DNA of 31,033 bases from an uncultured Bacteroidales bacterium (GCA_946616535.1 CAMOJA010000015.1:1-31033); one strand, 5' to 3'. Shown: positions 1 through 6,545, numbered from the stretch's first letter. Program-made: numbers and translations. Notes: generated by a model not told the origin, from the sequence alone.

Positions 1-241
1 TCTCATCCAATGTCATTTCCGGTCTGTCAGAACGGTCTGCAGAAAGAAAGGCTTCCAGCGCGCGTTTACCTGTCTGATCCTCTTCGGCGCTAATCGTGAA
101 AGGAATAGAACGCGTACGAACAACGGCATTGATAAACACATTTACTGCCGCATTAACACTCATTCCGAATTGCTCACAGAGGGCGTCAAATTGCTTCTTG
201 ATGTTATTGTCCACACGGATGGTCATTGCTGTTTGTGACAT
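1..241 (-). CDS. RelB/DinJ-family antitoxin, partial at C-terminus
   Basis: Reading the minus strand from ATG at 241 gives an open frame of 80 codons to the window edge, starting MSQTAMTIRVDNNIKKQFDA and continuing with CEQFGMSVNAAVNVFINAVV. This is the ribbon-helix-helix N-terminus of RelB/DinJ antitoxins: a beta strand TAMTIRVD that would contact DNA, then two helices with the hallmark MSVNAAVNVF turn. Such proteins neutralise a YafQ/RelE-type mRNA interferase and repress their own operon. The partner toxin would lie beyond the left edge, so the pair cannot be confirmed; solitary antitoxin-like regulators also exist. The start is supported by AGGAGGAA six bases upstream and by a promoter just beyond. 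Confidence 0.85.
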   Translation of the reverse strand, partial: MSQTAMTIRVDNNIKKQFDALCEQFGMSVNAAVNVFINAVVRTRSIPFTISAEEDQTGKRALEAFLSADRSDRPEMTLDE

Positions 242-246
242 AATAG

Positions 247-254
247 TTCCTCCT
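247..254 (-). promoter_or_regulatory. Strong Shine-Dalgarno for the antitoxin gene
   Basis: AGGAGGAA on the minus strand, five bases before the ATG. Bacteroidota genes usually lack such sites, and most genes in this window have none, so this one is notable. It supports the start at 241. Confidence 0.6.
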
Positions 255-265
255 ATTTGATGTTA

Positions 266-277
266 ATTGATATCAAT
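266..277. promoter_or_regulatory. Perfect 12-bp palindrome ATTGATATCAAT, candidate autoregulatory operator
   Basis: A perfect palindrome between the antitoxin promoter and its start codon, in the predicted untranslated leader. RelB/DinJ-type antitoxins usually bind short palindromes near their own promoter. Assignment as operator is inference from position. Confidence 0.4.
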
Positions 278-295
278 ATGATTTCATTTCGCCTG

Positions 296-327
296 CAAAG
301 ATACTACAAATAATCCGAATATGCAAG
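296..327 (-). promoter_or_regulatory. Promoter of the antitoxin operon
   Basis: Minus strand TATCTTTG at 303-296 fits the Bacteroidota -7 consensus TAnnTTTG. CTTG at 327-324 lies exactly 20 bp upstream, in the place of the -33 TTTG (three of four bases match). The expected start of transcription is near 289. Confidence 0.6.
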
Positions 328-495
328 TTTTTGTGCAAAAAAATGATATTTGCTTGCAAAATTTCATATTTTTGCATAAAAGATTGTTGTTCGCAGGATT
401 GTGCGAACGTATCTTCGAGGTGGGATTGCCATTGGCAATGTCGGTGCCCTCGAAGATACATAATCCGAATATGCAAGTTTTTATGCAAAAAAATG
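310..495. repeat. 36-bp direct repeat pair flanking a hairpin block
   Basis: Copies at 310-345 and 460-495 match at 35 of 36 positions and start exactly 150 bp apart; each begins ATAATCCGAATATGCAAG. The left copy carries the -33 side of the antitoxin promoter. Just beyond the right copy, the minus strand reads TATCTTCG where the left copy has the -7 element TATCTTTG, so this looks like a duplicated promoter segment whose second -7 has decayed. A third partial copy (AATCCGAATATGG) lies near 1659. Confidence 0.75.
389..459. other. Three perfect inverted repeats between the 36-bp copies
   Basis: GTTCGCA/TGCGAAC pair at 389-395 and 402-408. GTATCTTCGAGG at 409-420 pairs with CCTCGAAGATAC at 448-459. 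Inside that loop, ATTGCCA/TGGCAAT pair at 425-431 and 433-439. Together they could form a compact RNA or cruciform structure. No T-run follows, so a simple terminator is unlikely. Confidence 0.6.
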
Positions 496-513
496 CAAAT
501 TTAGTTCATTTTA

Positions 514-545
514 TTTGAAAATATCAGATTTTTTTTGTACCTTTG
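514..545 (+). promoter_or_regulatory. Promoter of the DUF1232 gene
   Basis: TTTG at 514-517 and TACCTTTG at 538-545 are separated by exactly 20 bp, a perfect Bacteroidota primary-sigma promoter. Transcription should start near 552, leaving a leader of about 85 bases. Confidence 0.8.
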
Positions 546-636
546 CAGTCGCAAAGGTTTTGATACAAAAATATGAAACGGTGACAAATTGTTACCAGTT
601 GAAATTAACCGCTGCGGATGGTAAGTTTTTTTTTGT

Positions 637-828
637 ATGCAGAAAGCGACAAAATATAAAATGAACATCGGAATAGGGGCGTTGATTGCGCTGATCTATG
701 TGCTGATTCCTGTAGATGTAGCACCGGACGCAATGCCGGTTGTCGGATGGATAGATGACCTGATTGCCGTCCTGTTAGCAGTCACTAACGGACTCGTATT
801 CGCCTCCAAACTCAAGAAAAACAAGTGA
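637..828 (+). CDS. Small DUF1232 membrane protein
   Basis: 63 residues. The core LIYVLIPVDVAPDAMPVVGW followed by IDDLIAVLLA matches the DUF1232 (YkvA-like) signature: a short hydrophobic hairpin with the P-D-x-x-P-D-x-x-P pattern and an acidic pair. The family is widespread and its molecular function is unknown; members usually sit in the membrane. A second in-frame ATG at 661 would shorten it by eight residues; the family core is unaffected. A perfect promoter lies upstream at 514-545. The C-terminus KLKKNK is basic, typical of a cytoplasmic end. The gene is not obviously linked to either neighbour. Confidence 0.8.
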   Translation: MQKATKYKMNIGIGALIALIYVLIPVDVAPDAMPVVGWIDDLIAVLLAVTNGLVFASKLKKNK

Positions 829-930
829 GAGTGGGGGACACGGTTCTAATAATACTAAGTTTATAAGGGGGAAATTTGTGGTTTGACGGAATAAAAACAG
901 TATAGAAACGTATCGTAATTGTATGCAGAA

Positions 931-985
931 GAACCAAATATGAACTAAAGAAGAACTAAATATGAACTAAATAAGAACTAAAGAA
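931..985. repeat. Five tandem copies of an 11-bp unit (GAACTAAANAN)
   Basis: Units start at 931, 942, 953, 964 and 975, alternating between GAACTAAATAT-like and GAACTAAAGAA-like forms. The array lies about 20 bp before the next gene. The 11-bp period is close to one DNA helical turn. A similar ACTAA-N6 array occurs at 30713-30756. Confidence 0.85.
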
Positions 986-996
986 TTATGTAAAAT

Positions 997-1004
997 AAGG
1001 AGGT
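997..1004 (+). promoter_or_regulatory. Strong Shine-Dalgarno AAGGAGGT
   Basis: AAGGAGGT lies three bases before the ATG at 1008. A near-complete anti-16S match is unusual for Bacteroidota and fixes the start of the following gene. Confidence 0.6.
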
Positions 1005-1007
1005 AAT

Positions 1008-1424
1008 ATGGCAAGAGCAGAATTGAGTCCGGGCATAGAGAGTTTGCGCGGAAAACTGGTCGGCTGGTCCGGTATGCAGGCACGATTTAAGAAATGGAAG
1101 GATGATTCGGGGCATGTGATCAAAGTAGGGCCTCAGGAGATGTTTAAGCGTCGTAGCCGGGATTATAAACATAGTCCAAGAACTGCGGCGGAGGTCGCTC
1201 AGGCAGCGGTTTGGCGGGATGCCTGCCGTGAGGCAAGTATGATCATCAAAGACAAGAATCATCCGAGATATGCGGAACTGCGGGAACGATGGAACGCGCA
1301 GTTTAATGGAGGCGGCGACGCTTTCTTAAATGAAGGGCGCGAGGAGAAGGTCGTCTATGGGATGTTTCCGGTTTTTGTGCGGATGGTGATACTCAAAGAG
1401 AAAAAAGCACAGAACGGAGAATAA
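1008..1424 (+). CDS. Hypothetical protein, 138 residues
   Basis: I do not recognise a family with confidence. The protein starts MARAELSPGIESLRGKLVGW and is rich in Arg and Lys, with no signal peptide or membrane segment. The middle (residues about 45-105) is predicted helical and basic, with FKRRSRDYKHSPRTAAEVAQ and later HPRYAELRERWNAQF. It could bind nucleic acid, but that is inference from charge only. The start is supported by a strong Shine-Dalgarno and by coding-like composition throughout. It sits between two repeat blocks (931-985 and 1434-1925), so it may be part of an accessory patch. A structural or phage-derived origin cannot be excluded. Confidence 0.65.
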   Translation: MARAELSPGIESLRGKLVGWSGMQARFKKWKDDSGHVIKVGPQEMFKRRSRDYKHSPRTAAEVAQAAVWRDACREASMIIKDKNHPRYAELRERWNAQFNGGGDAFLNEGREEKVVYGMFPVFVRMVILKEKKAQNGE

Positions 1425-1433
1425 GTGGCGAGG

Positions 1434-1925
1434 TTCGCGCAAAGATGCGCGAAAAATGCACAGAGAAAATAAAACCGGCATACAATGCCGGGGAATGAAC
1501 ATACGACGGAAAAAACATAACAAAAAAACAAACCGTCGTAGAATGCCAAGGCTAAGACAAGTAACCGGTATATAATACCGGGACAATTTAACAAAGTCAA
1601 AATCTGCCAAAATGTCATACATAGTTATTTGGTATAATTATTGTAGATAATATATAGAATCCGAATATGGTATTTGCAAACCTAATCACGATTATGTAAA
1701 ATAGCATATTTGGAAGAAGTCCCTACTATATAATAGAAAGAAGAAATAAAACAATTAATAGAAACAGTAAAAACAATAAAAATAGCCGCACATAGATGAG
1801 CGGCGCATAAACGCTACAGACAAACCGACAGAAACCGGCATACCATGCCGGGCAATAAACAAAATAGAAGCCCGCGGAATACCGCGGGAACAGGACAAAG
1901 GAACATGGCCGGCATACCATGCCGG
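1434..1925. repeat. Array of short palindromes (CCGGCAT-like) in the lon upstream region
   Basis: This 520-bp A-rich gap (1425-1944) holds at least eight small inverted repeats. Stems: TTCGCGC/GCGCGAA at 1434-1453; CCGGCAT-ACA-ATGCCGG at 1475-1491; TACGACGG/CCGTCGTA at 1502-1509 and 1533-1540; CCGGTAT-ATA-ATACCGG at 1565-1581; GCCGC/GCGGC at 1785-1804; CCGGCAT-ACC-ATGCCGG at 1835-1851; CCCGCGG-AATA-CCGCGGG at 1871-1888; CCGGCAT-ACC-ATGCCGG again at 1909-1925. A degraded copy lies at 1533-1551. The stem sequences differ but pairing is kept. They resemble REP-type palindromes. I found no perfect TTTG-N20-TAnnTTTG promoter for lon here. Confidence 0.8.
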
Positions 1926-1944
1926 GAAATGGACATACAAGAAA

Positions 1945-4323
1945 ATGGCAAAGGAAATCGAAGATATTAAAGAGAATCGGCAGCTGGAAGTGTTGCCGAT
2001 TAGGAACATGGTGTTTTTTCCGGGAGTGTTGATGCCCGTTGCGGTGTCCCGGAAAACGAGTTTGAAACTGATCAAGTCTGCCAACAAGGACGGACGGGAA
2101 ATCATGATTCTGACACAGAAAGACAATGCTGTGGCAGAACCGACCGGCCGTGACCTGTATGCCTTGGGAACTATTGCCCGGGTAAGGCAGATCGTGCCGG
2201 TTCCTGAGATGGGCGAAGGCGAGCATGTGATGGCTATTTTAGAGGGCCTGAACCGTGCGCAAGCCATTGATTTTCAGGAAGATGGCAAAGGTCAGTTGTT
2301 CGCTGAAGTGCAGGAATTAGAGGAAGCAATGCCTCTGAAACGGGACAAGCAGTTTGCGGCTGTTCATGCGTCGATCCGTGATCTCGTTTTACGGATTCTG
2401 AACGAGAAAGAGAACCCGCCGGTAGAACTGCTGATGACCCTGAAAACCATCACCAACGGCCCTACCCTCATCAATTATGTCTGCGCGACATACGACCTGA
2501 GCGTCGAGAAGAAGCAGGAGCTGCTCGCCATCGATGTGTTCATGGACCGCGCGACGGCGTTGCTGACGATCCTGGAGAAGGACAATGAGATGCTTTCCAT
2601 CAAAGCGGACATCCGCAAGCGGACGCACGAGGCGATGGATAAGCAGCAACGCGAGTATTTCCTGCAACAGGAGATAGAGACGATCAAACAGGACCTGGGT
2701 GACACGGGCGCCGAGACGATTCGTGAGTTACGCGAGCGCGCCAAGAAAAAAGTGTGGCCGGAAGCGATAGAGACGACCTTTGAGAAGGAGCTTCAGCGGC
2801 TGGAGCGGATGACGACGCACGCGCCGGACTACCCCGTTCAGCTGAATTATCTGGAGAACCTGTTGGAGTTGCCGTGGAGCGTCTATAGCGAGGATAATTT
2901 CGATCTGAAACACGCGCAGGAGATCCTGAACCGCGATCACTACGGTTTGGACAAAGTGAAGGAAAGGATTGTCGAATACCTTGCGGTACAACGCCAACTG
3001 AGCCTTCGAAGCGAAAAAGAGAAAGAAAAACACCCGGTGAAATCGCCGATTTTGTGTCTTTACGGCCCTCCGGGAGTCGGCAAGACGAGTCTCGGAAAGA
3101 GCATTGCAGAGGCGCTCGGCAGGAAGTACGCGCGGGTGTCGTTGGGCGGTCTGCACGACGAGGCGGAGATTCGCGGTCACCGGCGGACGTATATAGGTGC
3201 CCTACCCGGCCGGATCATCGACGGAATCAAGAAATGCGGGACGTCGAATCCTGTGTTTGTGCTCGATGAAATCGACAAGATCGGCGCAGATTACAAGGGT
3301 GACCCCACTTCGGCGTTGCTGGAAGTGCTGGATCCGGAGCAGAACAGCGCGTTCCATGACAATTTCCTGGATGTCGATTATGACCTGAGCCGCGTGCTGT
3401 TCATCGCGACGGCCAACACCTTGGATTCGATACCTCGGCCGCTACTCGACCGAATGGAGCTGATCGAGATGACCGGTTATCTGCAGGAAGAGAAAGAAGA
3501 GATTGCGAAAAGACACCTCATCCCCAAAGAGCTGGCGAACCATGGTCTGAAGGCCTCGCAGCTGAAGCTGAAAAAGGAGATTTTAGCCCATATCATCGAC
3601 GATTACACGCGTGAATCGGGCGTCCGGAGCCTGGAGAGACAGATTGCCACCATCTGCCGGAAGGTAGATACGAAGATTGCTTTAGGCGAGGAATACAATG
3701 TGACCGTGACGCTTGAGGACCTGCGGAACTACTTGGGTCAGGCACGTTTCAGCCGCGACAGTTGGGAGACCAACAAATATGTGGGCGTCGTGACCGGTCT
3801 GGCGTGGACGCAAGTGGGCGGTGAGATCCTGTTCATCGAGACGAGCCTCTCTGCGGCGAAAGCGCCGAGTCTGACGCTGACGGGCAACCTCGGCGACGTG
3901 ATGAAAGAGAGCGCAACCTTGGCACTCGGCTATGTGAAGGCACACGCCAAGGAACTGGGCATCAAGCCCGATGTATTCGAGAAAACGGCGGTACATATCC
4001 ATGTGCCGGAAGGAGCTATTCCGAAGGATGGTCCGAGCGCGGGAATCACGATGACTACGGCACTGGTGAGCGCTTTTACGAAGCGATTAGTGAAACCAAG
4101 AATCGCGATGACCGGCGAGATGACGCTGCGCGGAAAGGTGCTTCCTATCGGCGGCGTGAAAGAAAAACTGCTCGCGGCGAAACGGGCAGGTATCACGGAT
4201 ATCATCCTTTGCGAGGACAACCGGAAAGACGTTGCGGAGATCAACGAGATCTACCTCAAGGGGCTGAAGCTGCATTTCGTGCACGATATCAGCGAGGTCA
4301 TCGAACAAGCGCTTACAAAATAA
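1945..4323 (+). CDS. lon: ATP-dependent Lon protease
   Basis: 792 residues, near the usual Lon length. The N-terminal substrate-binding domain starts LEVLPIRNMVFFPGVLMPV (residues about 13-32) and is followed by a coiled-coil stretch (about 225-290). The AAA+ module has Walker A GPPGVGKT at 374-381 and Walker B VFVLDEIDK near 440. The C-terminal serine peptidase carries PKDGPSAGITM with catalytic Ser698, and GGVKEKLLAAKR with the partner Lys (Lys741 by the usual 43-residue spacing). It degrades misfolded and regulatory proteins in the cytoplasm. The ATG at 1945 follows directly after the last upstream hairpin. Lon is often stress-induced, but no recognised heat-shock element was seen. It appears monocistronic, with a terminator on its stop codon. 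Confidence 0.97.
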   Translation: MAKEIEDIKENRQLEVLPIRNMVFFPGVLMPVAVSRKTSLKLIKSANKDGREIMILTQKDNAVAEPTGRDLYALGTIARVRQIVPVPEMGEGEHVMAILEGLNRAQAIDFQEDGKGQLFAEVQELEEAMPLKRDKQFAAVHASIRDLVLRILNEKENPPVELLMTLKTITNGPTLINYVCATYDLSVEKKQELLAIDVFMDRATALLTILEKDNEMLSIKADIRKRTHEAMDKQQREYFLQQEIETIKQDLGDTGAETIRELRERAKKKVWPEAIETTFEKELQRLERMTTHAPDYPVQLNYLENLLELPWSVYSEDNFDLKHAQEILNRDHYGLDKVKERIVEYLAVQRQLSLRSEKEKEKHPVKSPILCLYGPPGVGKTSLGKSIAEALGRKYARVSLGGLHDEAEIRGHRRTYIGALPGRIIDGIKKCGTSNPVFVLDEIDKIGADYKGDPTSALLEVLDPEQNSAFHDNFLDVDYDLSRVLFIATANTLDSIPRPLLDRMELIEMTGYLQEEKEEIAKRHLIPKELANHGLKASQLKLKKEILAHIIDDYTRESGVRSLERQIATICRKVDTKIALGEEYNVTVTLEDLRNYLGQARFSRDSWETNKYVGVVTGLAWTQVGGEILFIETSLSAAKAPSLTLTGNLGDVMKESATLALGYVKAHAKELGIKPDVFEKTAVHIHVPEGAIPKDGPSAGITMTTALVSAFTKRLVKPRIAMTGEMTLRGKVLPIGGVKEKLLAAKRAGITDIILCEDNRKDVAEINEIYLKGLKLHFVHDISEVIEQALTK

Positions 4324-4336
4324 GCGCTTGTTTATT
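4305..4336 (+). terminator. Intrinsic terminator of lon, overlapping the stop codon
   Basis: A perfect 11-bp inverted repeat: ACAAGCGCTTA at 4305-4315, loop CAAAA, TAAGCGCTTGT at 4321-4331, then T-rich sequence. The right arm begins with the TAA stop codon of lon. Confidence 0.85.
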
Positions 4337-4374
4337 TATGGTTTAAGATTTATGGTTTATGATTTATAAAATCC
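4334..4374. repeat. 14-bp tandem repeat (ATTTATGGTTTAAG) running into the regulator gene
   Basis: Copies at 4334-4347 and 4348-4361 and a partial third from 4362. The repeat covers the stop codon and last codons of the minus-strand regulator gene, so the C-terminal residues of that protein are encoded by repeat DNA. Confidence 0.65.
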
Positions 4375-4745
4375 TCGTACGTGCCATCGGTGTAATAAAC
4401 CACAATATTCTTAATCTGTTTAGGAGGAGCTGCAGGAGTCTGCGGCTCTTCTTTTTTCTCGGTCGGCTGTTTCTTTTGGATACCTTCCGGCGGCAGTTGG
4501 TCGAATAATCCGGCTTCCTGACCGGGTTTGGTACGCCACATCTCTCCTATGCCGAGGATCAGCCATTCGGGATTGAGCGTCGGATAGCGCTCCATAATAC
4601 GTTTCATGACTTCCAGACTCGGATTATTGCGTCCAGCCATCATATTACTGATTGTGCCGGGCTGCACGTGAATTTCTGCAGCAAACTGCCGTGCCGTAAG
4701 ACCTAAGGTGTCTTTTACCTTCTCAATACGCTCTCTCTCATTCAT
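4350..4745 (-). CDS. XRE/Cro-type helix-turn-helix regulator
   Basis: 131 residues from ATG at 4745. Residues about 5-60 form an HTH_3 fold: LGLTARQFAAEIHVQPGTIS with NMMAGRNNPSLEVMKRIMER, then the common ending LNPEWLILGIGEMWR. A Lys/Pro/Gln-rich linker (about 78-112) joins a short C-terminal segment KNIVVYYTDGTYEDF of unknown role. A longer TTG-initiated reading (to 4766) is rejected because its first codon lies within the -7 element of the promoter at 4764-4795. The gene diverges from a 540-bp spacer holding repeated TTTGTGAA motifs, which are plausible operators. The target is unknown. Confidence 0.88.
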   Translation of the reverse strand: MNERERIEKVKDTLGLTARQFAAEIHVQPGTISNMMAGRNNPSLEVMKRIMERYPTLNPEWLILGIGEMWRTKPGQEAGLFDQLPPEGIQKKQPTEKKEEPQTPAAPPKQIKNIVVYYTDGTYEDFINHKP

Positions 4746-4763
4746 AGTTTTTGAAATTTGGCA

Positions 4764-4795
4764 CAAAGGTACAAAAAATTATTGAAATACACAAA
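4764..4795 (-). promoter_or_regulatory. Promoter of the XRE regulator
   Basis: On the minus strand TTTG (4795-4792) and TACCTTTG (4771-4764) are spaced by exactly 20 bp. Transcription should start near 4757, only about a dozen bases before the ATG at 4745. Confidence 0.8.
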
Positions 4796-5335
4796 TATAT
4801 GCACACATTTTTGTGAAAATAAATTTGTTATTTGTGAATACGTAGTGTATTTGCCTTGTGTTCACAATTCAAGACACTCGGACCGTGGAACATTTTTGAC
4901 CAAATATCCGGGGCTTTGACAGTAAGCGTGCTTAAATGCCTTAAATAACGCGGTTGTAGTACTTTTATTAAATTACATAATATGCTTATTTTAAGCAATT
5001 TAGAAGATTTACTTTGCGCAAGAATAGTGGTTTTGCAGAAAAACAGGCAGATATAGGTATATTGCATGTATTTATATTTTAAGTAAATTTGCTAAATGCT
5101 GATATGCAATAAGTTATATACTTTATTTTTGTGAAATAAACGGCTTGTTTATGAGGCTTCATGATGGGATAAATAGCTGTCTTTTTGTTTATAGGTACTC
5201 TCCTACTCTATTTGCCGGATCATGAAGTTTATTTTCAAAATCAGGTAAGATTATTCAGTTTGTGAACGACAGAAATGTGTGCAAAATATCGCAAAACAGT
5301 GTTCACCTTTATTGCGTAAAAATTTGCAGAATTTA
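4796..5335. other. AT-rich spacer with repeated TTTGTGAA motifs
   Basis: No convincing gene is seen here. Exact TTTGTGAA copies stand at 4810-4817, 4831-4838, 5128-5135 and 5259-5266. An inverted exact copy lies at 5345-5352, just past this stretch inside the next promoter, and a 7/8 inverted match at 4861-4868. One further copy lies in the pheT leader (23714-23721). The motif would be expected far less than once in this length by chance. It may be bound by the adjacent XRE regulator. Confidence 0.5.
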
Positions 5336-5367
5336 TTTGGATAGTTCACAAATATTTTGTACCTTTG
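5336..5367 (+). promoter_or_regulatory. Promoter of the small-protein unit
   Basis: TTTG at 5336-5339, 20 bp, TACCTTTG at 5360-5367: a perfect match. A TTCACAAA motif (5345-5352) lies between the two boxes, where a bound repressor would block polymerase. Transcription should start near 5374. Confidence 0.8.
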
Positions 5368-5375
5368 CACTCGAA

Positions 5376-5411
5376 ATGAAAACAATGGCAACTATTACCA
5401 TCAAACCCTAA
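5376..5411 (+). CDS. Possible 11-codon leader peptide
   Basis: ATG at 5376 opens the frame MKTMATITIKP and ends at TAA 5409-5411. It starts within a few bases of the predicted transcription start and ends 12 bases before the next ATG. It may be a leader peptide or chance; there is no run of one amino acid that would suggest classic attenuation. Confidence 0.25.
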   Translation: MKTMATITIKP

Positions 5412-5423
5412 CCTATTAAAATT

Positions 5424-5567
5424 ATGAATACAAATTTATTCAACAATCTCAGACAAGCGCAGGATTTTATGCTGCGCTTGTTTATGGAACCTGGTTCCTA
5501 TTCTACGAGTTCTTCTGATTCGTACACCTGCTCCCATTGCGGTACCTACATGCGCAGGCACGCGTAA
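5424..5567 (+). CDS. Small 47-residue protein with a Cys/His knuckle
   Basis: ATG at 5424 to TAA at 5565-5567. The N-terminus MNTNLFNNLRQAQDFMLRLF is an amphipathic helix, followed by a Ser-rich link (YSTSSSDS) and YTCSHCGTYMRRHA, a CxxC pair plus His that could bind one zinc ion, alone or as a dimer. It has its own perfect promoter 57 bp upstream. Inside the coding sequence, ACAAGCGCAG (5453-5462) and CTGCGCTTGT (5472-5481) form a perfect 10-bp stem, so translation and RNA structure may interact. I do not recognise the family. The gene is too short for usual ORF cut-offs. The Cys motif and promoter favour a real gene, but homologues are needed. Confidence 0.5.
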   Translation: MNTNLFNNLRQAQDFMLRLFMEPGSYSTSSSDSYTCSHCGTYMRRHA

Positions 5568-5577
5568 AAATAAGGAA

Positions 5578-5599
5578 ATACGCAAAAATATTTGCGTAT
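5578..5599. promoter_or_regulatory. Palindrome ATACGCAAA-AATA-TTTGCGTAT at the ispE -33 box
   Basis: Perfect 9-bp arms with a 4-base centre; the right arm contains the -33 TTTG (5591-5594). A regulator bound here would block the ispE promoter. It may also act as a weak terminator for the upstream small gene. The half-site TTTGCGTA recurs twice in the pheT promoter. Confidence 0.5.
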
Positions 5600-5622
5600 G
5601 TGGGAAAAAAGCAGTAATTTTG
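5591..5622 (+). promoter_or_regulatory. Promoter of ispE
   Basis: TTTG at 5591-5594, 20 bp, TAATTTTG at 5615-5622. Transcription should start near 5630, about 16 bases before the ATG at 5646. Confidence 0.8.
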
Positions 5623-5645
5623 CAGCCGTAAAAACAGAAACGGTT

Positions 5646-6545
5646 ATGCTACTCTATCCAAACTGCAAGATCAATTTAGGTCTCCGCGTCATCCGTAAAC
5701 GCGAGGACGGTTATCATGACATTGAGACGATTTTTGTGCCGATCTACGGGCTGCACGATGAGTTGGAAGTCTCTGTTATTGATGGAATGAGCGCGGCTTC
5801 GCCGCTCAATGGTGGATTGATATTTGAGCAGGAAGGGATAGTTGTGGATTGTGAGGCGGAGGATAACCTGATTGTCAAGTGTTACCGGCTGATGAAGGCG
5901 AAGTACCCGAAAGTGGGAAATGTTGCGGTTCGGTTCAAGAAGAATATCCCTTTTGGCGCGGGTTTAGGCGGCGGCAGCAGCGATGCGGCACACATGGCTA
6001 TTGCGTTAAATGAGCTTTTTGAGTTGGGGCTCAATAAAGAGCAGTTGGCGGCTGAAGTGGCTGTCTTAGGGGCTGATTGTCCGTTTTTCATCTATAACCG
6101 GCCTTGTTTTGCGGAAGGTATCGGTGACAAACTGACGCCTATTGAGTTAGATATGAAGGGTATCCGGATCGTGCTGATCAAGCCGGATGAGGGTGTCTCA
6201 ACCCGCGAAGCGTATTCCGGAATTACCAGACATCCGGAAGTAGCCGGAAAGATTCAGAAGGCTGTCGCAATGATGCGACAGAAATGCACAGAGATAGATG
6301 ATACTATTTTTGTGAATGATTTTGAGGCGACGGTCTTTCCGGGGCATCCGGTGATAGCTGCAATAAAAAAGCGTCTGCTGGACGCAGGCGCTTTTTATGC
6401 CAGTATGAGCGGCAGTGGATCAACTGTTTTCGGCCTTTTTAAGGACGATGCGGAAGGTCGTTCCGACGCCCGGTTGAGAATGCTTGAGGAGGAGTTTGCC
6501 TCCATGATACTGCTCAACGATACGTTTGGCGAGTGGCAGTCCTAA
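5646..6545 (+). CDS. ispE: 4-diphosphocytidyl-2-C-methyl-D-erythritol kinase
   Basis: 299 residues, GHMP kinase fold. It phosphorylates CDP-methylerythritol in the non-mevalonate (MEP) isoprenoid pathway. The N-terminus NCKINLGLRVIRKREDGYHD holds the substrate-binding Lys and the conserved Gly-Tyr-His; the ATP loop IPFGAGLGGGSSDAA is at 101-115; GADCPFF follows near 142-148 with the catalytic Asp; the C-terminal SGSGSTVFGLF loop is present. The start at 5646 is chosen because a longer TTG-initiated reading from 5592 begins inside the -33 box. The last 41 codons overlap the end of the convergent histidine-kinase gene, with the conserved STVFGLF inside the shared DNA. Confidence 0.96.
   Translation: MLLYPNCKINLGLRVIRKREDGYHDIETIFVPIYGLHDELEVSVIDGMSAASPLNGGLIFEQEGIVVDCEAEDNLIVKCYRLMKAKYPKVGNVAVRFKKNIPFGAGLGGGSSDAAHMAIALNELFELGLNKEQLAAEVAVLGADCPFFIYNRPCFAEGIGDKLTPIELDMKGIRIVLIKPDEGVSTREAYSGITRHPEVAGKIQKAVAMMRQKCTEIDDTIFVNDFEATVFPGHPVIAAIKKRLLDAGAFYASMSGSGSTVFGLFKDDAEGRSDARLRMLEEEFASMILLNDTFGEWQS

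Noticed and set aside
1434..1925. CRISPR array
   Set aside because: The repeats are short palindromes with irregular spacing and variable sequence, without equal-length spacers or cas genes.
4746..4766. N-terminal extension of the XRE regulator from a TTG codon
   Set aside because: It overlaps the -7 promoter element, upstream of the expected transcript start.
4828..5067. A 79-codon minus-strand frame in the AT-rich spacer
   Set aside because: No recognisable domain, no matching promoter, and composition like the non-coding surroundings.
5592..5645. N-terminal extension of IspE from a TTG codon
   Set aside because: The codon lies within the -33 promoter box and the family begins at the LYPNCKINLGL region.
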